Of a stretch of 64,000 nt of DNA, positions 43,304 through 52,898 are shown one piece after another. Every line of letters begins with the position of its first letter. The stretch's first letter is position 1. Both the position numbers and the translations under genes were made by a program. Origin of the DNA: CAWVWD01 sp965662365 (lineage in GTDB: Bacteria > Bacteroidota > Bacteroidia > Chitinophagales > Saprospiraceae); the NCBI GenBank assembly GCA_965662365.1, contig CBFIHR010000009.1:20864-84863 (forward strand). The letters are read 5' to 3'. The notes under the pieces are model-generated. The model was not told the DNA's origin and ran no database searches. It saw only the letters and a list, made by a program, of their open reading frames with translations.

Positions 43304-46300
43304 TTATTCCTGTATTTCCCAAATCCATTCTCCGTCGAGATTAAGATAGCCGATTTTTCCATCACGTTCGACCTGATATAAACCTGTTCGTTTATAAATA
43401 TTGTCAAATTCAACTGGTTGAATAATATTACCGTCAAGGTCGCACAAACCATACAAATATTTAGCTTTTCCACGGACGTTTCCGTCTTTGGTACGAATCA
43501 ATCGAATATATTTATCAGGAATAATCATAAATCCTTGTTCATTCACTGCTCCCCAGCCGGTATTCGTGACAACAAAACCCAATTCTTTTTCAAAAGGTTC
43601 GACAGACTTATACGACTGCCCAAATATGTTATAATTATTTTCATCAGCGTAATACATTGTGACGATAGTTTTGGCATTATCTTCTGTTGCTTCGACAGTT
43701 GAGGATTCGATAACTCGAAAGCCTTTGGTGTGATATTTTAAAACTTTATCTGCTGTTGATACAAATTGAAATTTACCAGTTTTATCAATCAAAGCGGTGA
43801 CGACACCTGGACCTTGAGGATTTTTAATTTTAACGACTGCATGACCCTGAAAAAATTCTGCTGCTTCAAAAAAATTACCTTTTATTTTTGTATTACCTTG
43901 ATAATCAATATATTGCCATGATTTTTCTTTTGTCATAAAAACAGGAATTAAACCTTCTGCAGGCTCTCCAACCTTGTCAAATTTTGGTTCAACGATAACT
44001 TTTCCATTTTCATCAAGAAAACCTAATTTTCCATATTTTCGAATCGTTGCAATGCCGTTTTTGAATGGTGTAATTTGGTCATATTGAATCGGCACGACCA
44101 ACTTTCCAAACTGATTTAACAAACCATACAGCCGTCGTCGAGGGTGCTGCACTTTAGTAAAACCGTTTGATTGAATATTAAAAATATTACCATAAATACC
44201 AAACTCTGTAATCGGCGTTCCTCTCTCATCAATCAGCACAGATTGTCCATTCAATACGGCATTCGTTACACCGAATTTTGTAAAATCTCCCGCTTTATTC
44301 AATTTAGGTTTAATAACAAATTGCCCACTTGTATTAATATATCCAAAAGTAGTTTTGCTCAATTTCACCCAAGCTAAACCGTGATGAAACTCCCCAATTT
44401 CTTTAACGACTTTTGGCAATGTTGCTATGATTTCGCCTTTAGTATTCATCAAATGCCAAGCCGTATCCAAAACGGCCGTTTGACCATTTTTATAGTTTTT
44501 TGCACTTTTATATTGACACGGAATGACTTCTTTATAATTTTCGTCCACAAAACCCCAAATCAATTCTCCTGAATCATCTCTTTTTGCTACTCTCGCAAAA
44601 CCTTCAAAAAATTGTCCTTGACCGACGTACTTATCGTCTAAGGCTTTTCCAGCCGCAGATAAAGTAATAATCAGTTCATTTTTTGCTTGAAGCAAATATT
44701 TATCACTACTATATTTCGAAATATTAGTGTACTCAAATGGCAGGATTGTTTTACCAGAATTATCCATCATTCCCCAACCTTGAGTCGTCCGATTGATGAC
44801 TTTATTCGAAGTTTGAAACTTACCGACAATCGTAAACTGTGGCTGCACGATAACTTTTCCGTTTTCATCAAAATAGCCCCAAAATCCTTTTTCTATTCTG
44901 TAATAATTGTCCGTCACATTTCTACGATCAAAAAAATCAATTTGAAAATCTCGATGTAAAGAAAATGACCTTCCAAAATCAAATTTTGAAGAGCGATTGT
45001 TGCTTACAATTTGTTCGCCTTTCGGAAATGCAAACAAACCTTTTTCAAAAGGTTTTATAAATAATTGATTAGGTGATAGTACGACTTGACCATTTTTATG
45101 AATCAATCCAAACTGACCGTTTTGACTCAGAAAAGCTGCGGACGAACTGCCATTATCAAAATCACTCGACCGAATCCCAATCATTTTTTGAGTAGAAACA
45201 ATTTGTAATAATTCATTTGAGAATAACTCGATAGGATGATAAATTACATTTTTAGCTCGACCAAAAATCGGGTAATACTTAGCTGTATCAACACTTTCGT
45301 GATAAACGATCGTTGCATTGTGTCGATGTAAGACTTTGATGTGCTTGTATTTTGGTTCGACAATCCACGTATCTGAATTTGAAATAGCTTGCAAACCATA
45401 CAAATTATTTTCACCTTTTTTCCAACAGTAATTTCCAAACGTTTTTGGGTTTAGCCAATCGGCTTGCTGAACGGTTGTAAAGTTGCCAGAGTTACGATTT
45501 GGGCTTCCGCCAATTCTTAGACTTCTTACGTTTGCATAAGATTCACTCAGTGTGAATTGATCATCAGCCGTTTGATTGAAAAAAGTCAAATTATTTTTAT
45601 CATAAGCTTTCAAAAGCCCATTGTATAAAACTAATCGAGTATAAATTGCAGGGATCGCTACGTCAAATTGTCGATTAATATAGCCAATTTTATCATTGAT
45701 TCTAATTGTTGCAAATCCATCGTCATTAAACCACCCGATGGCATCAAAATCGGTTTCCACCAAAACGGAATCTTGCACACTATATAGCCCCCAGCCACCT
45801 TTTCGCACCTTGAAAATATCACCATCGTATCGTTGAATATTTTCAAATATCGGCGGAATAATCACATTGCCAAGTGTATCCAAAATCCCCATTTTGAAAG
45901 TCGTATGAGCAGAAATAATCGTAGAATCTCCCCAAATCACTCGATAAGAATTAAATTTTTTATCTGATTTGAAAAATGTATTTTTTAAATTTAGATACAA
46001 TTCTTGCTGGTTTTCGATTGTGGTATAAATCGAAAAATAACGAGATAACTTACTGTAACTTCGATATTTTGGTTCAAATAGTTGTTTTCCTTCGGCATCA
46101 ACCATTCCCCAAAGGTCATTTTTTTGAACCAAAATTTTATCATTATCAATGACATCAATATTTTGATATTCTAAAGGAATAATCAAATTTCCTGCTTTAT
46201 CCCAAAGTCCCCAATGAGCGACTGCACCCTTCATTTTCATTACACCGAAATAACCATTTCCAACTTGAATCGGTTTGATTTTATCAAATTGTGGTTCAAA

Positions 46301-46756
46301 TAAAACACCTTTATTACGTTGATAAACGCCCCAAAGACTCCCTTTTTTAAAAGCAAAAAAGTGGTCGTCTAACATTGTGATATAATCAAATTCTGCTTTT
46401 AAAATGCGTTGTTCATTTTTATCAATTACAATTTCGAGCGAATCTTTAATGACGGCAAAATAATTTTTGGACAATGGTCGAATCCGACGATAATTTGCTG
46501 AAATGATTTGCTGACCATTTTGATTTAACAAACCAATTTTTTTATCAACACCAATTAAATAATAGGATTGATTAAAATCAGAATCAATCATTTTTAAGTT
46601 ATCATATTGCGGGTTGATTCGAATCGTCCCAGAGGTGTCAATTAAGCCCCATTTTTGCTCGACTTTTACTGGTAATAACGGTGAATTGATAGTTTGTGAA
46701 AAAGTCAATATCGGTAGAAGTACAACGAAAATTAATGAATAGATTCTGGTTTTCAT
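43304..46756 (-). CDS. WG-repeat secreted protein (about 20 repeats)
   Basis: The start at 46756 gives the signal peptide MKTRIYSLIFVVLLPILTFS; an in-frame ATG 12 codons upstream is less likely. The 1150-residue protein is almost entirely about 20 WG (KWG) repeats of 40-60 residues, with units such as KWGLIDTSGTIRINPQYDNL, HWGLWDKAGNLIIPLEYQNI, FWGYFDENGKVIVQPQFTIV and KLGFLDENGKVIVEPKFDKV. The repeats occur in two runs split by a less regular centre (about 390-560). No lipobox, membrane segment or T9SS domain is seen, so a periplasmic solenoid is likely. WG repeats are thought to bind proteins or sugars; the ligand is unknown. Confidence 0.9.
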   Translation of the reverse strand: MKTRIYSLIFVVLLPILTFSQTINSPLLPVKVEQKWGLIDTSGTIRINPQYDNLKMIDSDFNQSYYLIGVDKKIGLLNQNGQQIISANYRRIRPLSKNYFAVIKDSLEIVIDKNEQRILKAEFDYITMLDDHFFAFKKGSLWGVYQRNKGVLFEPQFDKIKPIQVGNGYFGVMKMKGAVAHWGLWDKAGNLIIPLEYQNIDVIDNDKILVQKNDLWGMVDAEGKQLFEPKYRSYSKLSRYFSIYTTIENQQELYLNLKNTFFKSDKKFNSYRVIWGDSTIISAHTTFKMGILDTLGNVIIPPIFENIQRYDGDIFKVRKGGWGLYSVQDSVLVETDFDAIGWFNDDGFATIRINDKIGYINRQFDVAIPAIYTRLVLYNGLLKAYDKNNLTFFNQTADDQFTLSESYANVRSLRIGGSPNRNSGNFTTVQQADWLNPKTFGNYCWKKGENNLYGLQAISNSDTWIVEPKYKHIKVLHRHNATIVYHESVDTAKYYPIFGRAKNVIYHPIELFSNELLQIVSTQKMIGIRSSDFDNGSSSAAFLSQNGQFGLIHKNGQVVLSPNQLFIKPFEKGLFAFPKGEQIVSNNRSSKFDFGRSFSLHRDFQIDFFDRRNVTDNYYRIEKGFWGYFDENGKVIVQPQFTIVGKFQTSNKVINRTTQGWGMMDNSGKTILPFEYTNISKYSSDKYLLQAKNELIITLSAAGKALDDKYVGQGQFFEGFARVAKRDDSGELIWGFVDENYKEVIPCQYKSAKNYKNGQTAVLDTAWHLMNTKGEIIATLPKVVKEIGEFHHGLAWVKLSKTTFGYINTSGQFVIKPKLNKAGDFTKFGVTNAVLNGQSVLIDERGTPITEFGIYGNIFNIQSNGFTKVQHPRRRLYGLLNQFGKLVVPIQYDQITPFKNGIATIRKYGKLGFLDENGKVIVEPKFDKVGEPAEGLIPVFMTKEKSWQYIDYQGNTKIKGNFFEAAEFFQGHAVVKIKNPQGPGVVTALIDKTGKFQFVSTADKVLKYHTKGFRVIESSTVEATEDNAKTIVTMYYADENNYNIFGQSYKSVEPFEKELGFVVTNTGWGAVNEQGFMIIPDKYIRLIRTKDGNVRGKAKYLYGLCDLDGNIIQPVEFDNIYKRTGLYQVERDGKIGYLNLDGEWIWEIQE

Positions 46757-47196
46757 TTGTAGAAGCTTGTAGTGTTGCGAATGTTTTTTCAATACATATA
46801 ATGATAAGTTTAAGAAAAGTTACATTTTTTTAGCAGTGAACGGATGCTTTGCTTGACGGTGCAGGGCAAGCGGTTAGAATAATAAGCTATTTATAAAGTT
46901 AAACCTTGCGAACTTAGTGATTTCAATGTTTGTAACATATTGTGAAAATTACTTTTCGTTCCCGTTAACTCGATCTTTAACAAAATACTAACAAATTCAT
47001 TTTTACCAACTAAACAACCTCTGTTTTGTTTATAACGTTATTTTAATATAAATTAAATTGTACCTATATTTCGACCTCTCTCGAAATTTCGGGAGGATTA
47101 TCATTGTTGAATTATTCAGCTGCTCTGTTTGGAAATGAATGTTAGAAAAACAGCCGAACAATAAAATAATTGAACAATCTACGCAAACCTATTCTT
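46757..47196. other. Intergenic region with CCGTC-type repeat and palindrome
   Basis: This gene-free stretch separates the divergent WG-repeat and PorE-like genes. At 46835-46863 it holds an inverted copy of the CCGTCAAGC-type repeat. At 47075-47096 the palindrome CCTCTCTCGAAATTTCGGGA lies upstream of the PorE-like gene. ATTGTTGAATTATT and AATAATTGAACAAT words at about 47104 and 47165 could pair. No consensus promoter was recognised. Confidence 0.5.
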
Positions 47197-49218
47197 ATGA
47201 TAAAAACGAAACTATTTTCAATTGCGGCATTATTCACAATAATCGTTGCAAGTTGCACATTCACACAAAAAATAAAAGACGGGACGATGGCTTATGAACG
47301 CAAACAGTATGCGGTTGCCGTTCAGATGTTACCTGCCGAAATAGAAAAAGCCGATGGCATTGACGAAAAGTCAAAGTTAGCAACGATGTTAGCAGATAGT
47401 TACCGAATTTTGAATAAACCTAAAGAGTCAAAAGATTGGTTTTTAAAGAGTTATGAGCTTACGGGCAATCCTGATGCGTTAAAAAATTATGCTTTCACTT
47501 TGAAGGAGTTAGAGCAATACGGCGAAGCGGCGAAGGCTTTTGAAGATTTGATTATTCAAACTGGTGATGCGTTTTTATGGCGTAAAGAAGTAGCGGCTTG
47601 CCGACAAGCACAAGGTTGGATTGACTTGGCAAAAAAACGCACCGAATTTGTTTTAGAACCGGCAAGATTTAATAGTAGTGCGATGGATTTTGCACCGAGT
47701 ATTTATAAAGATGGACAAATTGTTTTCACATCTGATCGCTCGATTGATTCGGAGGAGGAAACTTACAACTGGACAGGGCGAGCATTTTCGGATTTGTTTG
47801 TAGTTGATGCTGACAAAGGAGCGGTTCAGTCGTTTGATGCTGTTTTTAATACTAATTATAATGATGGAACGATTTCGTTTAATGCGGATTATACCGAAGC
47901 CTATTTTTCAAGATGTGGTGAGGACAATAAAGATGGAAAAACGAATTATTGTAAGTTGATGTTTTCCAAATTCGAAAATGGACAATGGTCAAAACCTGTT
48001 CCGTTAACAGAAATTATGATTGCTAACACGAATTATGCACAACCGGCACTTTCGACTGATGGCAACACCTTATATTTTGCAACGGATATTTTAGATGGTT
48101 ATGGCGGATTTGATATTTATTATTCTCGTAAAATGGCGGATGGGACGTGGGATTTGCCCGAAAATTTAGGTAGTCAAATCAATACCGAAGGCAACGAGTT
48201 GTTTCCGTTTTTAGATGCGGATACCTTGTATTTTTCGTCTGATTTTCATGTTGGAATGGGTGGCCTGGACGTGTTCAAAACTTTCCAAAGTCGTTCTGGG
48301 CGTTGGTCGCCTTTACAAAATCTGAAAGCACCGATTAACTCTGGTTCAGATGATTTTGGTTATGTTGTTGATTATCAATCCGAAAAACTGGACACTGTTA
48401 TTCAAGTTGGTTATTTTGCGACAAATCGGGATGGTTCAGATGATATCTATAAATTTTCGAAAGTCATTTTACCGCCCGAAAAAGTCATTTCGCCACCAGT
48501 TGAGGAAGTTATTGATACTCAAGAAATTGTAGAAAATATAGCGTTCAAATATATTTTAGAAATCAATACTGTAGAGACTATTTACAATATAGCAGACGAG
48601 CCGAGTAGTGGCGTTGCAGGGAAAGGAAGTTTGCCAAATACTACAATTCAAATCAATTATGGTAACGAATCCAAAACTATAGAAACAGATGATAATGGTT
48701 TTTATGAATTGGAAATCTCTTTAGACCAATATTATAATTTATTTGGTTCAAAATCAGGTTATTTGAATAATTCTACCGCTTTTTCAAGCAAAGGAATCGA
48801 AGAAGATCCCGAAAAAAAAGTTCGTCGTTTTAAGGTGGTTTTAGAATTGAATAAAGAAATTATCGGTAAAGAATTTACCTTAGAAAATATTTATTATGAT
48901 TTGGATAAATATGAAATCCGTGCGGATGCAGAACCGACTTTGAATAAATTAGCGACGATTTTAAGAGAAAATCCACAGATTAACATTCAATTGAATTCGC
49001 ACACAGATTGTCAAGGAAACGATGCGTACAACAATTGGCTATCACAAAAAAGAGCCGAGTCAGCGGTTAGTTATTTGATTTCTTTAGGAATCAGTGTCGA
49101 TAGATTGCAAGCTAAAGGTTTTGGAGAAACTCGACCTTCTGTGACTTGTGTGTGTGCGAGTTGTACCAAAGAACAACATCAGCAAAATCGTCGAACAACA
49201 TTTACAATTTTAGAATAA
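47197..49218 (+). CDS. PorE-like T9SS-associated lipoprotein (TPR, WD40-like propeller, CarboxypepD, OmpA)
   Basis: The start at 47197 (MIKTKLFSIAALFTIIVASC) yields a lipobox ending at Cys24; the reading frame is open upstream to a TTG at 47170. The 673-residue mature lipoprotein has TPR-like helices (about 30-130), a PD40/WD40-like propeller (about 155-430, SIYKDGQIVFTSDR, STDGNTLYFATDI, DADTLYFSSDFH), a CarboxypepD-like domain (about 470-535) and a C-terminal OmpA peptidoglycan-binding domain (NIQLNSHTDCQGNDAYNNWL, RAESAVSYL, GFGETRP). This domain order matches PorE of the type IX system, which links the machine to the cell wall. Other OmpA lipoproteins share it, so the T9SS role is probable, not certain. 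Confidence 0.85.
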   Translation: MIKTKLFSIAALFTIIVASCTFTQKIKDGTMAYERKQYAVAVQMLPAEIEKADGIDEKSKLATMLADSYRILNKPKESKDWFLKSYELTGNPDALKNYAFTLKELEQYGEAAKAFEDLIIQTGDAFLWRKEVAACRQAQGWIDLAKKRTEFVLEPARFNSSAMDFAPSIYKDGQIVFTSDRSIDSEEETYNWTGRAFSDLFVVDADKGAVQSFDAVFNTNYNDGTISFNADYTEAYFSRCGEDNKDGKTNYCKLMFSKFENGQWSKPVPLTEIMIANTNYAQPALSTDGNTLYFATDILDGYGGFDIYYSRKMADGTWDLPENLGSQINTEGNELFPFLDADTLYFSSDFHVGMGGLDVFKTFQSRSGRWSPLQNLKAPINSGSDDFGYVVDYQSEKLDTVIQVGYFATNRDGSDDIYKFSKVILPPEKVISPPVEEVIDTQEIVENIAFKYILEINTVETIYNIADEPSSGVAGKGSLPNTTIQINYGNESKTIETDDNGFYELEISLDQYYNLFGSKSGYLNNSTAFSSKGIEEDPEKKVRRFKVVLELNKEIIGKEFTLENIYYDLDKYEIRADAEPTLNKLATILRENPQINIQLNSHTDCQGNDAYNNWLSQKRAESAVSYLISLGISVDRLQAKGFGETRPSVTCVCASCTKEQHQQNRRTTFTILE

Positions 49219-49274
49219 AGTATAACTTAGTGTTACTAAGTTACTGATAAGCAGTAGTTTATATGTTTGTGCCG

Positions 49275-49316
49275 ACCTGTTAGGAAAACATTATGATGAT
49301 AATTCTCCTATCAGGT
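49275..49316. repeat. Hairpin after the PorE-like gene
   Basis: ACCTG-TAGGA and TCCTA-CAGGT arms pair with one T bulge on each side around a 20-base loop, close to the CCTGACAGG family elements at 5831 and 57209. It may act as a terminator for the PorE-like gene, though no T run follows. Confidence 0.45.
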
Positions 49317-49339
49317 TGACACAAAAACTAAAGTTGAAT

Positions 49340-49422
49340 AATCGAAAATCAATCGAAAATCAATCGAAAATCAATCGAAAATCAATCGAAAATCAATCGA
49401 AAATCAATCGAAAATCAATCGA
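49340..49422. repeat. 11-bp tandem repeat, seven copies, helically phased A-tracts
   Basis: Seven exact copies of AATCGAAAATC (49340-49416) are followed by a partial eighth. Each unit has an AAAA tract, so A-tracts recur every 11 bp, close to one helical turn, which predicts intrinsic DNA curvature. It sits between the convergent PorE-like and kbl genes. Confidence 0.95.
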
Positions 49423-49430
49423 CTATTTAT

Positions 49431-50618
49431 CTAAATCACACCTAATTTTTTGCCTACTTTCGTAAATGCAGCAACGGCTTTTTCTAAGTGTTCACGTTCG
49501 TGACCAGCCGAAATTTGCACACGGATTCTTGCCAAATCCTTTGGCACGACGGGGTAAAAGAAGCCAATCACATAAATACCTTCTTTCAATAATTCGTCTG
49601 CAAAAGTTTGAGATAATTTCGCATCGTACAGCATCACAGGCACAATCGGCGTTTCGCCTGGCAAAATATCAAAACCGGCAGCTTCCATTTCTTGACGGAA
49701 AAATTTAGCATTATTTTCTAACTTATCACGTAAAGCAGTAGAGGAATTTAAAATATCTAATACTTTAATCGAAGCCCCAACAATCGACGGGGCTAAAGAA
49801 TTGGAAAACAAATACGGACGAGAACGCTGACGTAACATTTCTACAATTTCCTTTTTTGCAGCCGTAAAACCACCCATTGCACCGCCAAGTGCTTTTCCAA
49901 AAGTCCCTGTAATAATATCGACTCGTCCTAAAACACCACAATGTTCAGCGACGCCACGACCATTTTTACCAATAAAACCAGTTGCATGACAATCATCAAC
50001 CATTACCATTGCGTCGTATTTATCTGCCAAATCACAAATTTTATCCAATTGTGCCAATGTGCCATCCATTGAAAAAACGCCATCTGTTGCGATTAGACGT
50101 CGTCTTGCTCCTTGAGCTTCAATCAATTTCGCTTCCAAATCCGCCATATCGTTTGTTTTGTAGCGATATCGTGCTGCTTTACATAAACGAATGCCGTCAA
50201 TAATTGACGCATGATTTAACGAATCTGAAATAATCGCATCTTCTTTTCCTAAAATTGGCTCGAATAAACCGCCATTTGCATCAAAAGCAGCTGCGTACAA
50301 AATGGCGTCTTCACAGCCAACAAATTTTGCAATCTTTTGCTCCAGTTCCTTGTGAATATCCTGTGTTCCACAAATAAAGCGAACCGATGACATACCGTAA
50401 CCATGCGAATCAATTGCATCTTTTGCCGCTTGAATTACATCAGGGTGTGAAGACAAGCCCAAGTAATTATTCGCACAAAAATTCAATACTTCACCACCTG
50501 GTTGAGCCTGAATTTCAGCGGCTTGCGGTGTCGAAATAATACGTTCTTTCTTATACAATCCCGCCTCTTCGATGGCAGTTAATTCTTCTTGTAAAGCGTT
50601 TTCTACGTTTGTAAACAT
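49431..50618 (-). CDS. kbl: Glycine C-acetyltransferase (2-amino-3-ketobutyrate CoA ligase)
   Basis: This 395-residue PLP enzyme of the alpha-oxoamine synthase family has the N-terminal FCANNYLGLSSHPDVIQAA, the Asp/His motifs VDDCHATGFIGKNGRG and the PLP lysine Lys242 in TGTFGKALGGAMGG. It converts 2-amino-3-ketobutyrate and CoA to glycine and acetyl-CoA. The short-chain threonine dehydrogenase gene lies upstream on the same strand (gap 89 bases), so the two form the threonine-to-glycine pathway. Serine palmitoyltransferase and KBL share the fold, but the Tdh partner fixes the call. Confidence 0.93.
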   Translation of the reverse strand: MFTNVENALQEELTAIEEAGLYKKERIISTPQAAEIQAQPGGEVLNFCANNYLGLSSHPDVIQAAKDAIDSHGYGMSSVRFICGTQDIHKELEQKIAKFVGCEDAILYAAAFDANGGLFEPILGKEDAIISDSLNHASIIDGIRLCKAARYRYKTNDMADLEAKLIEAQGARRRLIATDGVFSMDGTLAQLDKICDLADKYDAMVMVDDCHATGFIGKNGRGVAEHCGVLGRVDIITGTFGKALGGAMGGFTAAKKEIVEMLRQRSRPYLFSNSLAPSIVGASIKVLDILNSSTALRDKLENNAKFFRQEMEAAGFDILPGETPIVPVMLYDAKLSQTFADELLKEGIYVIGFFYPVVPKDLARIRVQISAGHEREHLEKAVAAFTKVGKKLGVI

Positions 50619-50624
50619 TTCTTA

Positions 50625-50723
50625 AACGGTTGACGGCAGAGGGCAGACAGCAGACGGTTGACGATTTTACAGAGTATAATTTACATAAAACCGTCAACGG
50701 TCAACCGTCAGCGGTCTGCCGTT
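50625..50723. repeat. Long imperfect GACGG/CCGTC hairpin between kbl and tdh
   Basis: Left arm 50625-50669 (AACGGTTGACGGCAGAGGGC and on) faces right arm 50687-50723 (ACCGTCAACGGTCAACCGTC and on, ending CTGCCGTT). It fills the whole gap between kbl and tdh and its right edge overlaps the 3' end of the tdh frame. It belongs to the CCGTC-type intergenic family. As a stable hairpin between two cotranscribed genes it could set their relative expression. Confidence 0.75.
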
Positions 50724-51661
50724 ATAATCAATTGTTTTTTTAAATTAAAAATCATATCCTTCGTCATTTTTTCCAAATCGTATTTTGGTTGCCAGTTCCA
50801 ATCTTGACGAGCTGGTGTGTCGTCAATCACATCTGGCCACGATTCGGCGATTTTTTGACGAAAGTCAGGTGCGTAATTTATTGTAAAATCTGGTATTTCT
50901 TTTTTGATGGCTTCCGCCAAATCAGCTGGTGAAAAGCTCAAACCTGCTAAGTTATAACTATTAGAAACCGTCAAATTTTCTTTTGGCGCTTCCATGAGTT
51001 CCAAAGTTGCCCGAATAGCGTCGTCCATGTAAATCATTGGTAAAGTTGCATCTTCGGCAAGAAAGCAAGTGTAGGATTGATTCAAAATAGCTTCATGAAA
51101 AATATCGACAGCGTAATCTGTCGTACCGCCACCCGGTTTTGATTGATAGCCAATGATGCCCGGATAACGCAAAGAACGAACATCAACGTCATAGCGACTG
51201 CGGTAATAATACGCCCAATTTTCGCCAGCGGCTTTACTAATTCCATAAACGGTGGCAGGAATCAGGGGCGAATATTGCGGAGCTGACTCAGGGGGAAGAT
51301 GTTCTCCAAAAACAGCAATCGAACTTGGATAAAATACCTTCAAATTGAACTTTCGGGCGGTTTCCATCACATTGAAAAAGCCATTCATGTTGATTTCCCA
51401 TGTTCGTAAGGGATTTTGTTCACCTGAAGCAGACAAAATCGCTGCTAAGTGATAAATCTGGGTGATTTGGTATTCGTTTACCAAATACTCAAAACGAGCC
51501 GCATCTAAAACATTTAATTGCTCGAACTGTACCTGTTGGTTTGGTTCAGTTGCAATATCCGTAGATAGCACATGATCGTAGCCATATCGCTCCATCAATG
51601 CTTGAACGAGAACAGTTCCGATTTGCCCGTTTGCCCCAGTAATTAGGACGGTTTCTTTCAT
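50708..51661 (-). CDS. tdh: L-threonine 3-dehydrogenase, short-chain (epimerase-like) type
   Basis: This 317-residue protein has the NAD-binding GANGQIG (9-15), the catalytic YGISK (Tyr139, Lys143) with SSIAVFGE, and the LRYPGIIGYQSKPGGGTTDY segment that marks the SDR-type threonine dehydrogenases rather than sugar epimerases. It oxidises L-threonine to 2-amino-3-ketobutyrate using NAD+. The product is unstable and is taken by Kbl, encoded downstream. The stop lies inside the long hairpin repeat between the two genes. Confidence 0.9.
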   Translation of the reverse strand: MKETVLITGANGQIGTVLVQALMERYGYDHVLSTDIATEPNQQVQFEQLNVLDAARFEYLVNEYQITQIYHLAAILSASGEQNPLRTWEINMNGFFNVMETARKFNLKVFYPSSIAVFGEHLPPESAPQYSPLIPATVYGISKAAGENWAYYYRSRYDVDVRSLRYPGIIGYQSKPGGGTTDYAVDIFHEAILNQSYTCFLAEDATLPMIYMDDAIRATLELMEAPKENLTVSNSYNLAGLSFSPADLAEAIKKEIPDFTINYAPDFRQKIAESWPDVIDDTPARQDWNWQPKYDLEKMTKDMIFNLKKQLIITADR

Positions 51662-51925
51662 TTTTTAGTATAAAATCTTTTGAATGTTACATTGAGATAA
51701 ACTAACACAATCTAACCCTCAAAGTTTTAAAAATATGGTAGTGCAAAATTAGGTATTTTTTTGATAAAAGTTAGGAATAGATGCGATGCACTTTTAAAGT
51801 GTTTCCCATCTTTATACCGCTATATGTCATCGGATTTTTGATTGATTTTATCGAACAACTTTTGAATCGCTGCTAAAAATTGTACTTTGTGTATTCATTC
51901 AAAATAAATAAATAAAATAAAACTT

Positions 51926-52756
51926 ATGAACTTCTTTGATAGATTAAAAAATGGTTGGACTATAGCTATGTTGAGCTTTAAGACGATTAATGAAAATAGA
52001 ACTTTATTACTTTTTCCTGTAGTTTCGAGTGTTTCCTTAATTATTGTCTTATTGACTTTTTTTGGTGGTGGCTTTTTGCTAATTGGTGACAGCATCGACA
52101 GCCTGCTGCAAGATGATATGATGGGGAATATTATGGCGTATGCCTTGATTTTTACTTATTATTTGATAAATTACTTTATTATCGTCTTTTTCAATGCGGC
52201 TTTGATACATTGCTCCGTGAAAATCTTTAATGAAGAACCAACCGATTTAAGCGATGGAATCAATTATGCGACAAGTAAGATTGATAAAATCTTCAGTTGG
52301 GCAGTTTTGTCGGCGACTGTCGGTACGGTGTTACAAGCGATTCGTAATACGGGTAGGATAGGAGAGTTTGTCGCTGGGCTTATGGGCGGTGCTTGGTCAA
52401 TTTTAACATTTTTTGTTGTGCCAATTGTAATTTATGAAAATAAAAATGTGATTGATTCTGTGAAAGAATCGACTGCTATTATGAGAGAAAAATGGGGCGA
52501 GTCTTTAGCAGGAAGTGTGAGTTTTGGTATTTTTCAGGTTTTAGGAATTATTGTTACGCTAGGTATTTTTATATTATTGGTACAAGTGAATATAATTTTA
52601 GGTTTAGCAGCAGCGATGATGTTCTTGTTATTGACTTTTACAGTTGTTTCGGCAGCACGCACTATTTTTGTAGCGGCAGTTTATAATCATGTTAAAGGTC
52701 AGCCGACAGGAAATTTTGGAGAAGATACTTTAGATAGTGTTTTTTTTAGTAAATAA
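51926..52756 (+). CDS. DUF6159 family membrane protein
   Basis: This 276-residue protein has about five membrane helices (around 28-55, 70-100, 118-140, 150-172 and 205-255). The opening MNFFDRLKNGWTIAMLSFKTINENRTLLLFP and the RTIFVAAVYNHVKGQPTGNF end match DUF6159, a family of unknown function seen in many bacteria. It diverges from tdh and converges on yceI; a shared terminator follows. Membrane location is clear; the role is not. Confidence 0.85.
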   Translation: MNFFDRLKNGWTIAMLSFKTINENRTLLLFPVVSSVSLIIVLLTFFGGGFLLIGDSIDSLLQDDMMGNIMAYALIFTYYLINYFIIVFFNAALIHCSVKIFNEEPTDLSDGINYATSKIDKIFSWAVLSATVGTVLQAIRNTGRIGEFVAGLMGGAWSILTFFVVPIVIYENKNVIDSVKESTAIMREKWGESLAGSVSFGIFQVLGIIVTLGIFILLVQVNIILGLAAAMMFLLLTFTVVSAARTIFVAAVYNHVKGQPTGNFGEDTLDSVFFSK

Positions 52757-52787
52757 CTAATAATATTTTTCTGAAAGAATAGGAATT

Positions 52788-52890
52788 AAAAGAGGTTGTA
52801 TCGAAAATCAGACAGTAAAATAATTTGATTCTAAGTTTATTAAACTTTTATTTTGCGTCGATTTTGAACAACCTCTTTTCAGTTATTTTT
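52788..52890. terminator. Bidirectional terminator between the DUF6159 and yceI genes
   Basis: AAAAGAGGTTGT (52788-52799) pairs with ACAACCTCTTTT (52868-52879). Inner words TCGAAAATC and CGATTTTGA extend the stem, and AAGTTT/AAACTT forms a top hairpin. A and T runs lie at the base. Confidence 0.75.
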
Positions 52891-52898
52891 GATAAACC

